NCBI GenBank assembly: GCA_900772675.1
Contig: CAAGRM010000019.1
Coordinates: 1-21,002 of the forward strand
DNA length: 21,002 bases
Reading direction: 5' to 3'
DNA from: Lachnospiraceae bacterium
Lineage (GTDB): Bacteria; Bacillota; Clostridia; Lachnospirales; Lachnospiraceae
The notes below the pieces were generated by a model, which had not been told where the DNA came from, made no database searches, and saw only the letters and a list, made by a program, of their open reading frames with translations. A program made the position numbers and the translations under genes. This document shows, piece by piece, positions 1-7,202 of this stretch (position 1 is its first letter; each line of letters starts with the position of its first letter).

Positions 1-31
1 AAATTCCCTGTTATATAAAAAGCCCTCCGGG

Positions 32-84
32 CGGGATCGCACTGCGGCGGAAAGGAAGAATGTCGCTAAAGCGACCCGCCGCAG
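32..84. repeat. Intergenic inverted repeat with nested hairpin
   Basis: CTGCGGCGG (42-50) pairs with CCGCCGCAG (76-84), and inside it GTCGC (62-66) pairs with GCGAC (71-75) around a TAAA loop. The 19 bases at 32-50 resemble 14610-14628 upstream of the alpha-galactosidase gene (16 of 19 identical). No gene is visible in 1-254; this stretch is structured non-coding DNA followed by a promoter. Confidence 0.6.
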
Positions 85-88
85 GCGG

Positions 89-116
89 AGAATCCTGCTT
101 TGCAGGATTCTTTCTT
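89..116 (+). terminator. Probable rho-independent terminator of an upstream gene
   Basis: A perfect stem, AGAATCCTGC (89-98) with GCAGGATTCT (102-111), closes a TTT loop and is followed by a T-rich run, TTTCTT. It probably ends a transcript entering from before the window. The upstream gene itself is not visible. The T-run is interrupted by one C, so termination may be moderate. Confidence 0.5.
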
Positions 117-155
117 ACCCCAATTTTTTCTTATAGCAATATCATTTTTAGTAAA

Positions 156-184
156 TGTACATAATAGCAGACAATCGCTATAAT
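156..184 (+). promoter_or_regulatory. Sigma-A promoter for the permease-ttdAB operon
   Basis: TGTACA (156-161), a 17-base spacer and a perfect TATAAT (179-184) give a good vegetative promoter. Transcription would start near 191, about 60 bases before the permease start codon. No operator is obvious. Confidence 0.65.
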
Positions 185-254
185 GTGAAACAAGAAAAGG
201 GAAACTCCGGCCGGGTTCTTCCACTTTTTATACGAAATTGGGAGGAAGAAAAAA

Positions 255-1571
255 ATGTCAAAAGACAACATCATCAAGAATAAACCGGAACCAGCACCGG
301 GAATTCTGAAAAGAAGCGACTTGTTTGCAATCGCTGTCGGCGGCGTAATTGGCTCGGGAATGGTAACACTCATTGGTCCGGCGATGGCGTACACGGGATA
401 TTCCGTATGGCTGGCGTATCTGGTGGCGATTATTATGGGATTTTTCATGGTATTTCCTTATATCATTCTGGGTGGAACCCTGCGTGTGGCGGGCGGCCCG
501 TATTCGATTGTAACCAATCTGGCCGGTGTCAGCGCAGGCGGTCTGATTGCCTATTCCAAACTGGTTATGCCGATTCTGAACAGTTCCTTTGCACTGGCAC
601 TCGGACTTTATCTGAATGAACTGATTCCGTCTGTTTCCGCAAAAACACTTGCGATTGCAGGTACGGTTGTTCTGTTTGTGCTGAATCTTCTCGGTATGGA
701 TATTTTTGCAAAAGCCAGTAAAGTGATGTCCACGATTCTGCTCTGTACGATGGTTGTTTACGTTATCTTCGGACTGACGCAGATTCGTCAGCCGATCTTC
801 GATTTCTCCGGTGCCCAGATGTTTACCGGCGGATTCAAAGGATTTATGCTGGCAGCCCTGCTGCTGATCAATTCGGCAAACGGTTATTTTGGTGTAATCT
901 GGTATGGAAAAGATGCGAAAAATGCAACAAAAGATGTGCCGGTGGCAAGTATGAGCTGCGTACCGTGTCTGCTGTTTATCTATGTTGGCCTTGCAATGGT
1001 TACCGGAGGCATCTTGCCACATGACGCAGTTGCGGGTGCACCGACCATTCTTCCGGCAGCACAGGAAATTCTTCCGTCTGCTGTTTACAAACTGTTTCTG
1101 ATCGGCGGCCCGATCATGGCGATTATTACCACACAGAACGGTGTGTTCAACGATGTGCGGTATCCGATCACGCAGGCAGCAACCGATGGATGGCTTCCGA
1201 AAAAGATTCTGAAAACGAACCGGAAAGGAATGCCGTATCTGGTTTATACGTATACGCTGATGATCATCCTGCTTCCGATTATCTGTGACATGAGCATTGT
1301 AACGATCACAAATATTTTCCAGGTAATTTCCTTCTTCATGAATGTAACAGTAGTTTATGCCATTTCACAGGTGCCGAAAAAGTATCCGGAAGCATGGAAG
1401 AAAAACAAGTTCCATTTAAAAACGCCGATGCTGTACGTTTTCTGCGGAATCAGCCTCCTGATTTATACAACCATTTTTATCAAAGGAATTTTAAGTGTAA
1501 AACCAGTCTATGCCGTAAGCGCAGTTGTCATTATGGTATGTCTGATTCTGGTTGGAATCTATCTTTCTTAA
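255..1571 (+). CDS. APC-superfamily amino acid permease
   Basis: This 438-residue integral membrane protein is probably an amino acid transporter or antiporter of the APC superfamily. The first membrane helix carries the glycine-rich APC signature (GGVIGSGMVTLIGPA near residues 29-43). About twelve hydrophobic segments follow to the C-terminus, which ends right after the last one. The start is supported by GGAGG at 241-245. It is the first gene after the promoter at 156-184 and lies 59 bases before the serine hydrolase gene, in an apparent four-gene operon ending in tartrate dehydratase genes. The substrate cannot be read from the sequence. Context hints at a hydroxy-dicarboxylate or a conjugate of one, but APC proteins mostly carry amino acids and related amines. 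Confidence 0.85.
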   Translation: MSKDNIIKNKPEPAPGILKRSDLFAIAVGGVIGSGMVTLIGPAMAYTGYSVWLAYLVAIIMGFFMVFPYIILGGTLRVAGGPYSIVTNLAGVSAGGLIAYSKLVMPILNSSFALALGLYLNELIPSVSAKTLAIAGTVVLFVLNLLGMDIFAKASKVMSTILLCTMVVYVIFGLTQIRQPIFDFSGAQMFTGGFKGFMLAALLLINSANGYFGVIWYGKDAKNATKDVPVASMSCVPCLLFIYVGLAMVTGGILPHDAVAGAPTILPAAQEILPSAVYKLFLIGGPIMAIITTQNGVFNDVRYPITQAATDGWLPKKILKTNRKGMPYLVYTYTLMIILLPIICDMSIVTITNIFQVISFFMNVTVVYAISQVPKKYPEAWKKNKFHLKTPMLYVFCGISLLIYTTIFIKGILSVKPVYAVSAVVIMVCLILVGIYLS

Positions 1572-1630
1572 CGCGGTGGAATCCAGGTAGAAACCTCAGT
1601 ATGGCCGCCGAAAACGGAGGAGGAAAAGTA

Positions 1631-3052
1631 ATGGGAGAAAAAACAACAAAAACAGAAGTGCTGAATCAGGGCGTTCTTCTTCAGATGATCCGTGAACTGG
1701 AGCAGGAGGCAGAGCTGCACAGCATCTGTATTCTGGAAGAAGGGAAAACGGTATTTGAAGGTGCCTGGGAACCTTTTTCACTGGAAGTACCGCAGATGAT
1801 GCATTCTCTGTCCAAAACAGGAACTTCTCTTTGTGTGGGAATGGCTGTTTCGGAGGGAAAACTTTCCCTTACAGATTCCATGCTGGACTATTTGCAGGAT
1901 GATTTGCCGGAAACGTATGATCCGGCGCTGAAAAAAATCACAGTTTATGATCTGCTGACAATGCAGGCCGGTTCCAGGTTCTGCGCCAACAATGTATGGT
2001 TTACCCGCCTGAAAAAGGACTGGGAAAGCACATGGCTGAAAGAAAAGAGAAATGCGGATGAGATCGGAAACGGATTTCATTACGATTCCGGCTGCAGTTA
2101 CACGCTGTCCCGCATGGTAACGAAAGTAATGGGGAAAACATGTCTGGAACTTCTGCAGGAACGAGTTTTTTCAAAGATGGGACTGCCGGAAGTTCACTGG
2201 CTTTCCAGTCCGGAGGGATATAGTACCGGCGGCTGGGGCATGTATCTGACAGCACCGTGGATTGCCGCGCTTGGTGAACTGATCCGCAACAATGGCGTCT
2301 GGAGCGGGGAGCAGCTTGTCCCGGCCGCATGGATCCGTGAGATGGTAAAACCGCGCGTTTCCATTCCGGAAGCGGCAGGCCACGCCATCGACAGCTACGG
2401 CTATCAGATCAAAACGGGAGAAAAACTGTTTGCCGCAGAGGGCGCTTTTGGACAGATGATGATTGTTTTCCGGGATCTCCCGGTGGTGATCGGTGTTACA
2501 TCGGGCACAGCGAGCGAAAAAATCGCAGATATCTGTCAGCGTTATATTTTAGAAGCCGCAGCGGTGCCGGCATCTACAGAGGAAGAAAAAGCAGCCTGCA
2601 GAAAAAAGGCAGCGGATCTGCATCTTCCATTGCCGGAGGGCGGAGCATTTCCAGAAGAACTGTACTGGAAGCTGAAGGGCAAAAAAGTTTTTCTGGATCG
2701 CAATCCGCGGGATGTCCGCTGGGTAGAATTTGATAAACTGGATGACAAAACGCTGCAGATTACAGCCAACATCGGCGGAGAGGAAAAAGAACTTGCGGCA
2801 GGATGGAAAACATGGATCAGAAACGATCTGTATCCGCAGGATTTTACAAAAAGATATCACTGTGCCGCATACGCTTATGCGAATGGGAAACTGGAAGTTG
2901 CGGTCAGTCTGATTAATACATCGTATCGTGAAGTTTATACCCTGGATTTTATGGAAAAAACGGCGTCCTGGAAACCAAATGTAACGTATCTGGACAACAA
3001 TGACTGCAGTCCGCGTATTTTTGCCATGAAAATGCAGGAAGATGAGCAATAG
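1631..3052 (+). CDS. Serine hydrolase, beta-lactamase (class C / penicillin-binding-protein-like) family
   Basis: This 473-residue protein has the serine beta-lactamase/DD-peptidase fold of the Pfam Beta-lactamase family. Visible motifs are SLSK (S59 nucleophile, K62), Y151-D-S (the Tyr-x-Asn/Ser motif) and a later AEGAFGQ segment where the third active-site strand is expected. Such proteins include esterases, amidases and D-amino-acid peptidases; few are true beta-lactamases. No signal peptide is seen, so it should be cytoplasmic, which argues against an antibiotic or cell-wall role. The reading frame stays open upstream to 1394, inside the permease gene, but ATG 1631 follows a strong GGAGGAGG (1617-1624) and is the natural start. 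After about residue 330 there is an extra domain without recognisable motifs. In this operon it may free the substrate of the dehydratase, which is inference only. Confidence 0.8.
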   Translation: MGEKTTKTEVLNQGVLLQMIRELEQEAELHSICILEEGKTVFEGAWEPFSLEVPQMMHSLSKTGTSLCVGMAVSEGKLSLTDSMLDYLQDDLPETYDPALKKITVYDLLTMQAGSRFCANNVWFTRLKKDWESTWLKEKRNADEIGNGFHYDSGCSYTLSRMVTKVMGKTCLELLQERVFSKMGLPEVHWLSSPEGYSTGGWGMYLTAPWIAALGELIRNNGVWSGEQLVPAAWIREMVKPRVSIPEAAGHAIDSYGYQIKTGEKLFAAEGAFGQMMIVFRDLPVVIGVTSGTASEKIADICQRYILEAAAVPASTEEEKAACRKKAADLHLPLPEGGAFPEELYWKLKGKKVFLDRNPRDVRWVEFDKLDDKTLQITANIGGEEKELAAGWKTWIRNDLYPQDFTKRYHCAAYAYANGKLEVAVSLINTSYREVYTLDFMEKTASWKPNVTYLDNNDCSPRIFAMKMQEDEQ

Positions 3053-3080
3053 AAAACGAAGAAAAGCAGAGGAATCGAAT

Positions 3081-3980
3081 ATGTCAAAGGAAGAACAGGT
3101 AAAAAAACTTACAGACCAGATGGCAAAGTTTATTGCCTACACGGCAAAAAAACTGCCGGACGATGTAATTGCAAAGCTGGAAGAGTTAAGAGAAAAAGAA
3201 GACAGCCCACTTGCAAAAACCATCTATAACACCATGTTTGAAAACCAGAGAAAAGCAGTGGAACTGAACCGCCCGAGCTGTCAGGATACGGGTGTCCTGC
3301 AGTTCTGGGTAAAATGCGGCACAAAATTTCCGCTGATCGGAGAGCTGGAAGGCCTTTTAAAAGAGGCAGTTGTGCAGGCAACGTTTGAAGCACCGCTGCG
3401 TCACAACAGTGTGGAAACATTTGATGAGTACAATACGGGAAAAAATGTGGGAAAAGGCACCCCGACGGTATACTGGGATATTGTCCCGGATTCCGACCAG
3501 TGCGAGATCTACACGTATATGGCAGGCGGCGGCTGTACACTTCCCGGAAAAGCAGCTGTACTGATGCCAGGGGAAGGATACGAAGGCGTGACACGGTTTG
3601 TGCTGGATATTATGACAACGTATGGACTGAATGCCTGCCCGCCGCTTCTTGTCGGTGTCGGCATCGGCACATCCATCGATGCGGCTGCACTGCTCTCAAA
3701 AAAAGCGCTGATGCGCCCGATCGGTTCCCATAATGATAATGCGCGTGCGGCAAAAATGGAGCAGCTTCTGGAGGACGGAATCAACGCGATCGGCCTTGGA
3801 CCGCAGGGCATGGGCGGAAAGTATTCCGTACTCGGTGTGAATATTGAAAATACTGCGCGCCATCCATCCGTCATCGGCGTTGCTGTCAATGTGGGATGCT
3901 GGAGCCACAGAAGAGGCCATATTATTTTCGATAAGGATCTCAACTATACGATCACAACACATTCGGGGGTAGAATTATAA
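3081..3980 (+). CDS. ttdA: L(+)-tartrate dehydratase alpha subunit
   Basis: This is the catalytic iron-sulfur subunit of a class I fumarase-type hydro-lyase. TtdAB dehydrates L(+)-tartrate to oxaloacetate. The 299-residue protein closely follows my recollection of E. coli Ttd[45 protein letters not shown] and GCWSHRRG. Cysteines 67 (CQDTG), 186 (NACPP) and 273 (VGCW) are the expected [4Fe-4S] ligands. Fumarases of this class usually have a GGGxEN-type segment where this protein has GGGCTLPG, which favours tartrate or a close relative over fumarate. An in-frame ATG at 3042 overlaps the previous gene, but ATG 3081 has an AGAGGA site at 3068-3073 and gives the usual family N-terminus. It is followed by ttdB with a one-base overlap. 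The enzyme should be oxygen-sensitive and cytoplasmic. Confidence 0.85.
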   Translation: MSKEEQVKKLTDQMAKFIAYTAKKLPDDVIAKLEELREKEDSPLAKTIYNTMFENQRKAVELNRPSCQDTGVLQFWVKCGTKFPLIGELEGLLKEAVVQATFEAPLRHNSVETFDEYNTGKNVGKGTPTVYWDIVPDSDQCEIYTYMAGGGCTLPGKAAVLMPGEGYEGVTRFVLDIMTTYGLNACPPLLVGVGIGTSIDAAALLSKKALMRPIGSHNDNARAAKMEQLLEDGINAIGLGPQGMGGKYSVLGVNIENTARHPSVIGVAVNVGCWSHRRGHIIFDKDLNYTITTHSGVEL

Positions 3981-4606
3981 TGGTAGAAGAAAGAAACGGA
4001 AAGAAAATTTTAGTTACTCCTGTATCAGCAGAAGATTTAGAGAATATTAAAATCGGAGACATCGTTTATTTGAGCGGAAGCCTGACCACCTGCCGTGATG
4101 TGGCGCACCGCCGTCTGGTAGAAGAAAAAAGAGAACTTCCGGTCGATGTGAGAAATAATGCAATTTTTCATGCCGGACCGATTGTCCGTCCTCTGGGAGA
4201 TGATAAATTTGAGATGGTTTCAGTAGGGCCTACTACCAGCATGCGGATGGAAAAATTCGAGTATGAGTTTGTAAAAGAGACCGGCGTCCGCGTGATTGTC
4301 GGAAAAGGCGGCATGAAAGAAAATACCGAGAGAGCCTGCAGAGAATTTGGCGCTATCCATTGTGTCTTTCCAGCCGGAAATGCCGTTGTGGCTGCGACCG
4401 AGGTGGAAGAAATCGTCTGTGCCAGATGGCAGGATCTTGGCATGCCGGAGACTTTGTGGAACTGCCGTGTCAAAGAATTCGGGCCGTTGATTGTTTCGAT
4501 TGATACGAAAGGAAACAACCTGTTTGAAGAGCTGAAAGTCGGATACAATCAGCGAAAAGAAGAACAGTACGAAAAGATCAGTAAACAGGTCGGTTTTATT
4601 AAATAA
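3980..4606 (+). CDS. ttdB: L(+)-tartrate dehydratase beta subunit
   Basis: This 208-residue subunit corresponds to the C-terminal swivel domain of class I fumarases and completes the TtdAB dehydratase. Diagnostic segments are [50 protein letters not shown] and [17 protein letters not shown]. They match my memory of E. coli TtdB (201 residues) nearly position by position, with a slightly longer C-terminal tail. The start ATG shares its A with the TAA stop of ttdA (TAATG at 3978-3982), which implies translational coupling and a fixed subunit ratio. It is the last gene of the operon. About 250 bases of hairpins and a terminator at 4862-4890 follow. Confidence 0.87.
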   Translation: MVEERNGKKILVTPVSAEDLENIKIGDIVYLSGSLTTCRDVAHRRLVEEKRELPVDVRNNAIFHAGPIVRPLGDDKFEMVSVGPTTSMRMEKFEYEFVKETGVRVIVGKGGMKENTERACREFGAIHCVFPAGNAVVAATEVEEIVCARWQDLGMPETLWNCRVKEFGPLIVSIDTKGNNLFEELKVGYNQRKEEQYEKISKQVGFIK

Positions 4607-4616
4607 CCAAACAGAA

Positions 4617-4847
4617 ATGTCTGCTAACGCAGACATCACCATGAATAAAAGTCGATTGCTCCGCGCCTATGGCGCTCCCGCAATCGCCGACTGTATTCGT
4701 AATCCGGGCGAAAAGCCCTACTTACTCATACAGTCCAGCCTGTCCGATATCCATGAATTCGCGCATGCAAGCATGGCTCATTCATGGCTGCCGTCCAGGA
4801 CTTTTATAGTAAGATAAGTAACGACTGCCATGCGTTTACTTATAGAA
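4617..4847. repeat. Array of consecutive hairpins between ttdB and its terminator
   Basis: No protein gene is supported here. The stretch is almost entirely inverted repeats: ATGTCTGC/GCAGACAT (4617-4636); CGATTGC/GCAATCG with an inner GCGCC-TAT-GGCGC (4653-4686); GACTGTAT/ATACAGTC with GTAA/TTAC and GGGC-GAAAA-GCCC inside it (4689-4735); CCATGAAT/ATTCATGG with inner CATGC-AA-GCATG (about 4751-4787); and ATAAGTAA/TTACTTAT (about 4813-4842). CATGCGTTT also occurs twice as a direct repeat near 4829 and 4854. As RNA it would be a long chain of stems in the 3' end of the operon transcript, perhaps protecting it from 3' exonucleases. A decayed cluster of palindromic elements is the alternative. 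Confidence 0.6.
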
Positions 4848-4861
4848 ACATCACATGCGTT

Positions 4862-4890
4862 TGCCTCGCCTCCTCCGGCGGGGCATTTTT
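4862..4890 (+). terminator. Rho-independent terminator of the permease-hydrolase-ttdAB operon
   Basis: TGCCTCGCC (4862-4870) pairs with GGCGGGGCA (4877-4885) with one G-U pair, around a TCCTCC loop, followed by TTTTT (4886-4890). It insulates the ttd operon from the riboswitch unit whose promoter begins 64 bases later. Confidence 0.85.
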
Positions 4891-4953
4891 CTGCTGTTAT
4901 GTAGATGAAAAAGGGTCCGATGGATCTTTTTTGTGTAATTTTGTCGAAAAGAA

Positions 4954-4982
4954 TTGACAATAACCGGAAACATACGTATGAT
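4954..4982 (+). promoter_or_regulatory. Strong sigma-A promoter of the lysine riboswitch unit
   Basis: A perfect TTGACA (4954-4959), a 17-base spacer and TATGAT (4977-4982; one mismatch) put the transcription start near 4989. That is just upstream of the aptamer P1 helix at 5006, as expected for a riboswitch leader. Confidence 0.85.
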
Positions 4983-5003
4983 GAAAAGGATCAATTATAT
5001 ATT

Positions 5004-5175
5004 CGGCAATAGAGGCGCGAAGGCTAAGAGTATCTGTCTGGAGACAACGGGGTCAGAGAAGGACAGGGAAAGGAGCATTCGCCGAAACGGGGCAGTTGCC
5101 GGAAAACTGTCTGCGTTGGGGTACAGTCGAACAGGCTGTGCACTCTCACCGTACCGGTGGAGGAGCTATTGCTTC
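5004..5175 (+). promoter_or_regulatory. Lysine riboswitch (L-box) aptamer
   Basis: Conserved L-box core segments appear in the right order: ATAGAGGCGCGAAG, AAGAGTATC, GGAAAGGAGC, TTCGCCGAAAC, the AGGCTGTGCACT segment and the closing GGTGGAGGAGCTATTG. They track the B. subtilis lysC leader as I remember it. P1 is GCAATAG (5006-5012) with CTATTGC (5166-5172). P5 is CACCG/CGGTG near 5147-5159. A transcription terminator follows at 5193-5223. The first coding sequence downstream is the AGCS symporter at 5446. Lysine binding should stabilise P1 and switch the symporter off, so the transporter is expected to bring in lysine or a lysine precursor or derivative. Confidence 0.92.
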
Positions 5176-5192
5176 ATGAACGTAGATTTAAT

Positions 5193-5223
5193 GGAGCAGT
5201 GGTAAAAGACCGCTGCTCTTTTT
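5193..5223 (+). terminator. Riboswitch-controlled terminator
   Basis: GGAGCAGTGG (5193-5202) pairs with CCGCTGCTCT (5210-5219), with two G-U pairs, around TAAAAGA; the U-tract is 5219-5223. The 5' arm, AGCAGTGG (5195-5202), can instead pair with CTATTGCT (5166-5173), the 3' strand of aptamer P1. This gives eight contiguous pairs including two G-U. The two folds exclude each other, which is the standard transcriptional-OFF arrangement. Confidence 0.9.
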
Positions 5224-5259
5224 GTGTCCATACGTCTGAAGGAAACTGTTGCCGGAAAA

Positions 5260-5420
5260 ATGTACGCTCGGAATCTTTCTGCACTTGCTTTTGTGGCTGA
5301 TTTTCCGCCAGCTGCACCCGAATTTCATCAACGTACGCACCGCGTACGCCTCAGAAATTTGGGCACAACTGATAAAAATCATCTCGCAAAATCAAGCACA
5401 GAAAGACTCCGAGAGTACAT
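5260..5420. repeat. 161-base imperfect palindrome (MITE-like) in the symporter leader
   Basis: The element begins ATGTAC and ends GTACAT, with its symmetry centre at 5340 in CGTACG-CACCG-CGTACG. Its arms are complementary over most of their length, for example CTCGGAATCTTTCTG (5267-5281) against CAGAAAGACTCCGAG (5399-5413). Near the centre CAGCTGCACCCGAATTTC (5309-5326) matches the reverse complement of the other arm at 14 of 18 positions. The reverse complement of the left arm recurs almost unchanged at 12713-12762. It lies between the riboswitch terminator and the symporter ribosome binding site and would form a very long hairpin in the mRNA. It carries no transposase gene. No clear target-site duplication is seen. 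Confidence 0.75.
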
Positions 5421-5445
5421 GAAAGAAAAAAAGGAGGATTTTGAC

Positions 5446-6924
5446 ATGATAGCATTTCTTGACTGGCTGGACGGTATCCTTTGGGGCATACCGCTGATCG
5501 CGCTGATGATTCTGACCGGCCTGTATTTCACCGTTCGTTCCGGATTTTTCCAGTTCCGTCACTTCGGCTGGATTATGAAGAGAACAGGCGGAAAAATGTT
5601 CCAGAAAGAAGACAAGGCAAGTGAAGGAAAGGGTATGCTTTCCTCGTTTGAGGCGATTTCGACCGCTATCGGCGGTACCGTAGGATTCGGTAATATCGCC
5701 GGTGTTGCAACTGCGGTTGCAGCAGGTGGCCCGGGAGCCATTATGTGGATGTGGCTTTCGTCTCTGCTTGGTATGATATTAAAACAGGTTGAGGTTACCC
5801 TCGGCTGCTATTATCGCCACACAAATGAAAAAGGCGAGTATTACGGCGGTCCGACCTACTATATGGAGTGCGGACTGGGCGAGGAACGTCGCTGGGGTAA
5901 ACTGTGGCTGATTCCGGCCATTATCTTCGGTATTGGTATTTTTTCCACCTTCTTTGTAACTTCTTCCAATCTGACCGCATCCCAGGTTGTAGCCGGGGCA
6001 TTCGGCCTGAAGCAGATTAATCTTGGCAGCTTTAAGGTTGACGGCGTTATCATAATGGGTGTTCTGCTCTGTGTCCTGACTTATCTGGTTACGAGCGGCG
6101 GTACAAAGAAAATTGCAAGCCTGTTCAGCAAGCTTGTTCCGTTTATGAGCGTTCTTTACATTCTTATGGGACTTGGTATGATCATCATCAACATTAACCG
6201 TGTTCCTGGTGTATTTGCATCTATTGTAAAGGATGCTTTTACCGGTACAGCAGCCATCGGCGGTTTTGCAGGCTGCGCAGTCAGCGAAATCATCCGTGTC
6301 GGTATGGCACGTTCGGTATACTCCAATGAGGCTGGATGGGGTACTTCTCCTATGATTCATGCTTCTGCAAAAACACCGCATCCGGTAGAGCAGGGTCTGT
6401 GGGGATCCTTTGAGGTATTCTTTGATACCATGATCATCTGTACGATTACTGCCCTGTCTGTCATCTTAAGCGGAAACTGGACGGATGGAACCAACGGCGG
6501 AACGCTTGCCTTAAGCGCTTTTTCAAGTGGATTCGGCAAGGCCGGAAGTATTCTTCTGGCAGTCATCATGGTCATCTTTACCGTAACAACTTCCGGTGGA
6601 TGGTTTACCTATTATCTGGCGATTCTGGAGCACCTTTATAAAAAAGAAGGCAAGATGAAGGATATCGTTATGAAAGTGTTTTATGCAGTCCGTGCCCTGC
6701 CGGGTCTGCTGTGGACGATCTATCTGGTAAAGACCAACAATCAGGGATTTATCTGGACTGTCGTTGATATTACATCCGCCATTCCGACCTTCGTCAATGT
6801 GGCTGTCATTCTGATTCTGTCAAATCAGTATTTCAAGCTGCTGAAGGATTACAAGGCAAGATACCTTGGAGAGGGAAAAGCGGATCAGAATACAGCTTTA
6901 TTCTACGAAGAGAAAACAAAATAA
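5446..6924 (+). CDS. Sodium:amino acid symporter, AGCS (alanine/glycine:cation symporter) family
   Basis: This 492-residue inner-membrane protein belongs to the AGCS family, which imports small amino acids with Na+ or H+. It has about ten to eleven hydrophobic helices. Family hallmarks include the early FFQFRHFGWI segment, AISTAIGGTVGFGNIAGVATA, GGPGAIMWMWLSSLLGM, YYGGPTYYME and SNEAGWGTSPMIHA. The frame is open far upstream through the palindrome, but ATG 5446 follows an AAGGAGGA site (5431-5438) at correct spacing and begins the family-typical N-terminus. An in-frame ATG at 5419 lies in the palindrome end and has no good site. It is controlled by the lysine riboswitch at 5004-5223, whereas AGCS genes are better known for alanine or glycine transport and glycine switches. 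Lysine or a related diamino acid is therefore the inferred substrate. Confidence 0.9.
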   Translation: MIAFLDWLDGILWGIPLIALMILTGLYFTVRSGFFQFRHFGWIMKRTGGKMFQKEDKASEGKGMLSSFEAISTAIGGTVGFGNIAGVATAVAAGGPGAIMWMWLSSLLGMILKQVEVTLGCYYRHTNEKGEYYGGPTYYMECGLGEERRWGKLWLIPAIIFGIGIFSTFFVTSSNLTASQVVAGAFGLKQINLGSFKVDGVIIMGVLLCVLTYLVTSGGTKKIASLFSKLVPFMSVLYILMGLGMIIININRVPGVFASIVKDAFTGTAAIGGFAGCAVSEIIRVGMARSVYSNEAGWGTSPMIHASAKTPHPVEQGLWGSFEVFFDTMIICTITALSVILSGNWTDGTNGGTLALSAFSSGFGKAGSILLAVIMVIFTVTTSGGWFTYYLAILEHLYKKEGKMKDIVMKVFYAVRALPGLLWTIYLVKTNNQGFIWTVVDITSAIPTFVNVAVILILSNQYFKLLKDYKARYLGEGKADQNTALFYEEKTK

Positions 6925-6944
6925 TACGCATTCAAAAAGGAATC

Positions 6945-6971
6945 CAGGCACGCACGAGAACTGCGTGTCTG
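6945..6971 (+). terminator. Weak hairpin after the symporter gene
   Basis: CAGGCACGCA (6945-6954) pairs with TGCGTGTCTG (6962-6971) with one G-U pair. It is followed by AATTTATAT and not by a run of T, so termination may be inefficient. Read-through into the amidohydrolase gene is possible. Confidence 0.35.
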
Positions 6972-7022
6972 AATTTATATAAAAGCCGGAAAATCTGAAA
7001 TAAGATTCCCGGAGCATATTTT

Positions 7023-7143
7023 AATCGAATCAAGTAAGTCCCCCTGCTTCCATTGCGAAAAGCAATAAGCAGTGGGTGGGGGCTTGCTTGCATCAGGAGG
7101 AGTGCAAGCTCCTTCTGATAAACTGCGGAGCAGTTATTCGGTT
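7023..7143 (+). repeat. Compact four-way-junction element (structured RNA or mobile repeat)
   Basis: An outer helix AATCGAAT (7023-7030) with ATTCGGTT (7136-7143) encloses three hairpins with almost no unpaired bases between them. H1 is 7031-7090: CAAGTAAGTCCCC against GGGGCTTGCTTG-type pairing, then CTGCTT/AAGCAG and ATTGC-GAAAA-GCAAT. H2 is 7092-7119: ATCAGGAGGAG / CTCCTTCTGAT. H3 is 7121-7135: AACTG / CAGTT. Only C7091 and A7120 separate the helices. It matches no RNA family I recognise. It may be a functional RNA in the leader of the amidohydrolase gene or a palindromic repeat; its two ends recur joined together at 17966-18012. Confidence 0.6.
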
Positions 7144-7146
7144 ATG

Positions 7147-7183
7147 AGCAAGTAGCGAAGCGGATTGCGAATATCCGCTTGAC
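7147..7183 (+). repeat. Dispersed intergenic repeat, copy 1
   Basis: AGCAAGTAGCGAAGCGGATT and the following CGAATATCCGC form a small hairpin, AAGCGGAT (7158-7165) with ATCCGCTT (7173-7180). The same sequence occurs at 17975-18012 with four differences, one of them an inserted T. One C-to-T change lies in the stem and keeps pairing as G-U. It ends eight bases before the amidohydrolase Shine-Dalgarno. Confidence 0.75.
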
Positions 7184-7202
7184 AGGACAAGGAGGATAAA
7201 AA

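Noticed and set aside
258..1022. 254-residue minus-strand open frame
   Set aside because: It runs opposite the permease gene and has the low-complexity, His/Gln/Arg-rich composition of an antisense shadow.
1394..1630. Upstream extension of the serine hydrolase frame into the permease gene
   Set aside because: The extra 79 residues are out-of-frame permease DNA; the ATG at 1631 has a strong Shine-Dalgarno sequence.
1631..3052. Beta-lactam resistance gene
   Set aside because: It has the SxxK fold motifs but no signal peptide, and it sits in a catabolic operon, so a metabolic hydrolase is more likely.
4617..4817. 66-residue open frame after ttdB
   Set aside because: It runs through the hairpin array, has no ribosome binding site and reads as translated inverted repeats.
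4617..4847. CRISPR array
   Set aside because: The hairpins differ from one another, with no regular direct repeat and no spacer periodicity.
5004..5175. Glycine riboswitch before the AGCS symporter
   Set aside because: AGCS genes often have glycine switches, but the conserved segments (ATAGAGGCGCGAAG, AAGAGTAT, CGCCGAA, GGAGGAGCTATTG) are those of the lysine L-box, and no tandem glycine aptamer is present.
7178..7202. TTGACA at 7179-7184 as a promoter for the amidohydrolase gene
   Set aside because: A -10 box would fall inside the start codon region, and none is seen; the match belongs to the dispersed repeat.
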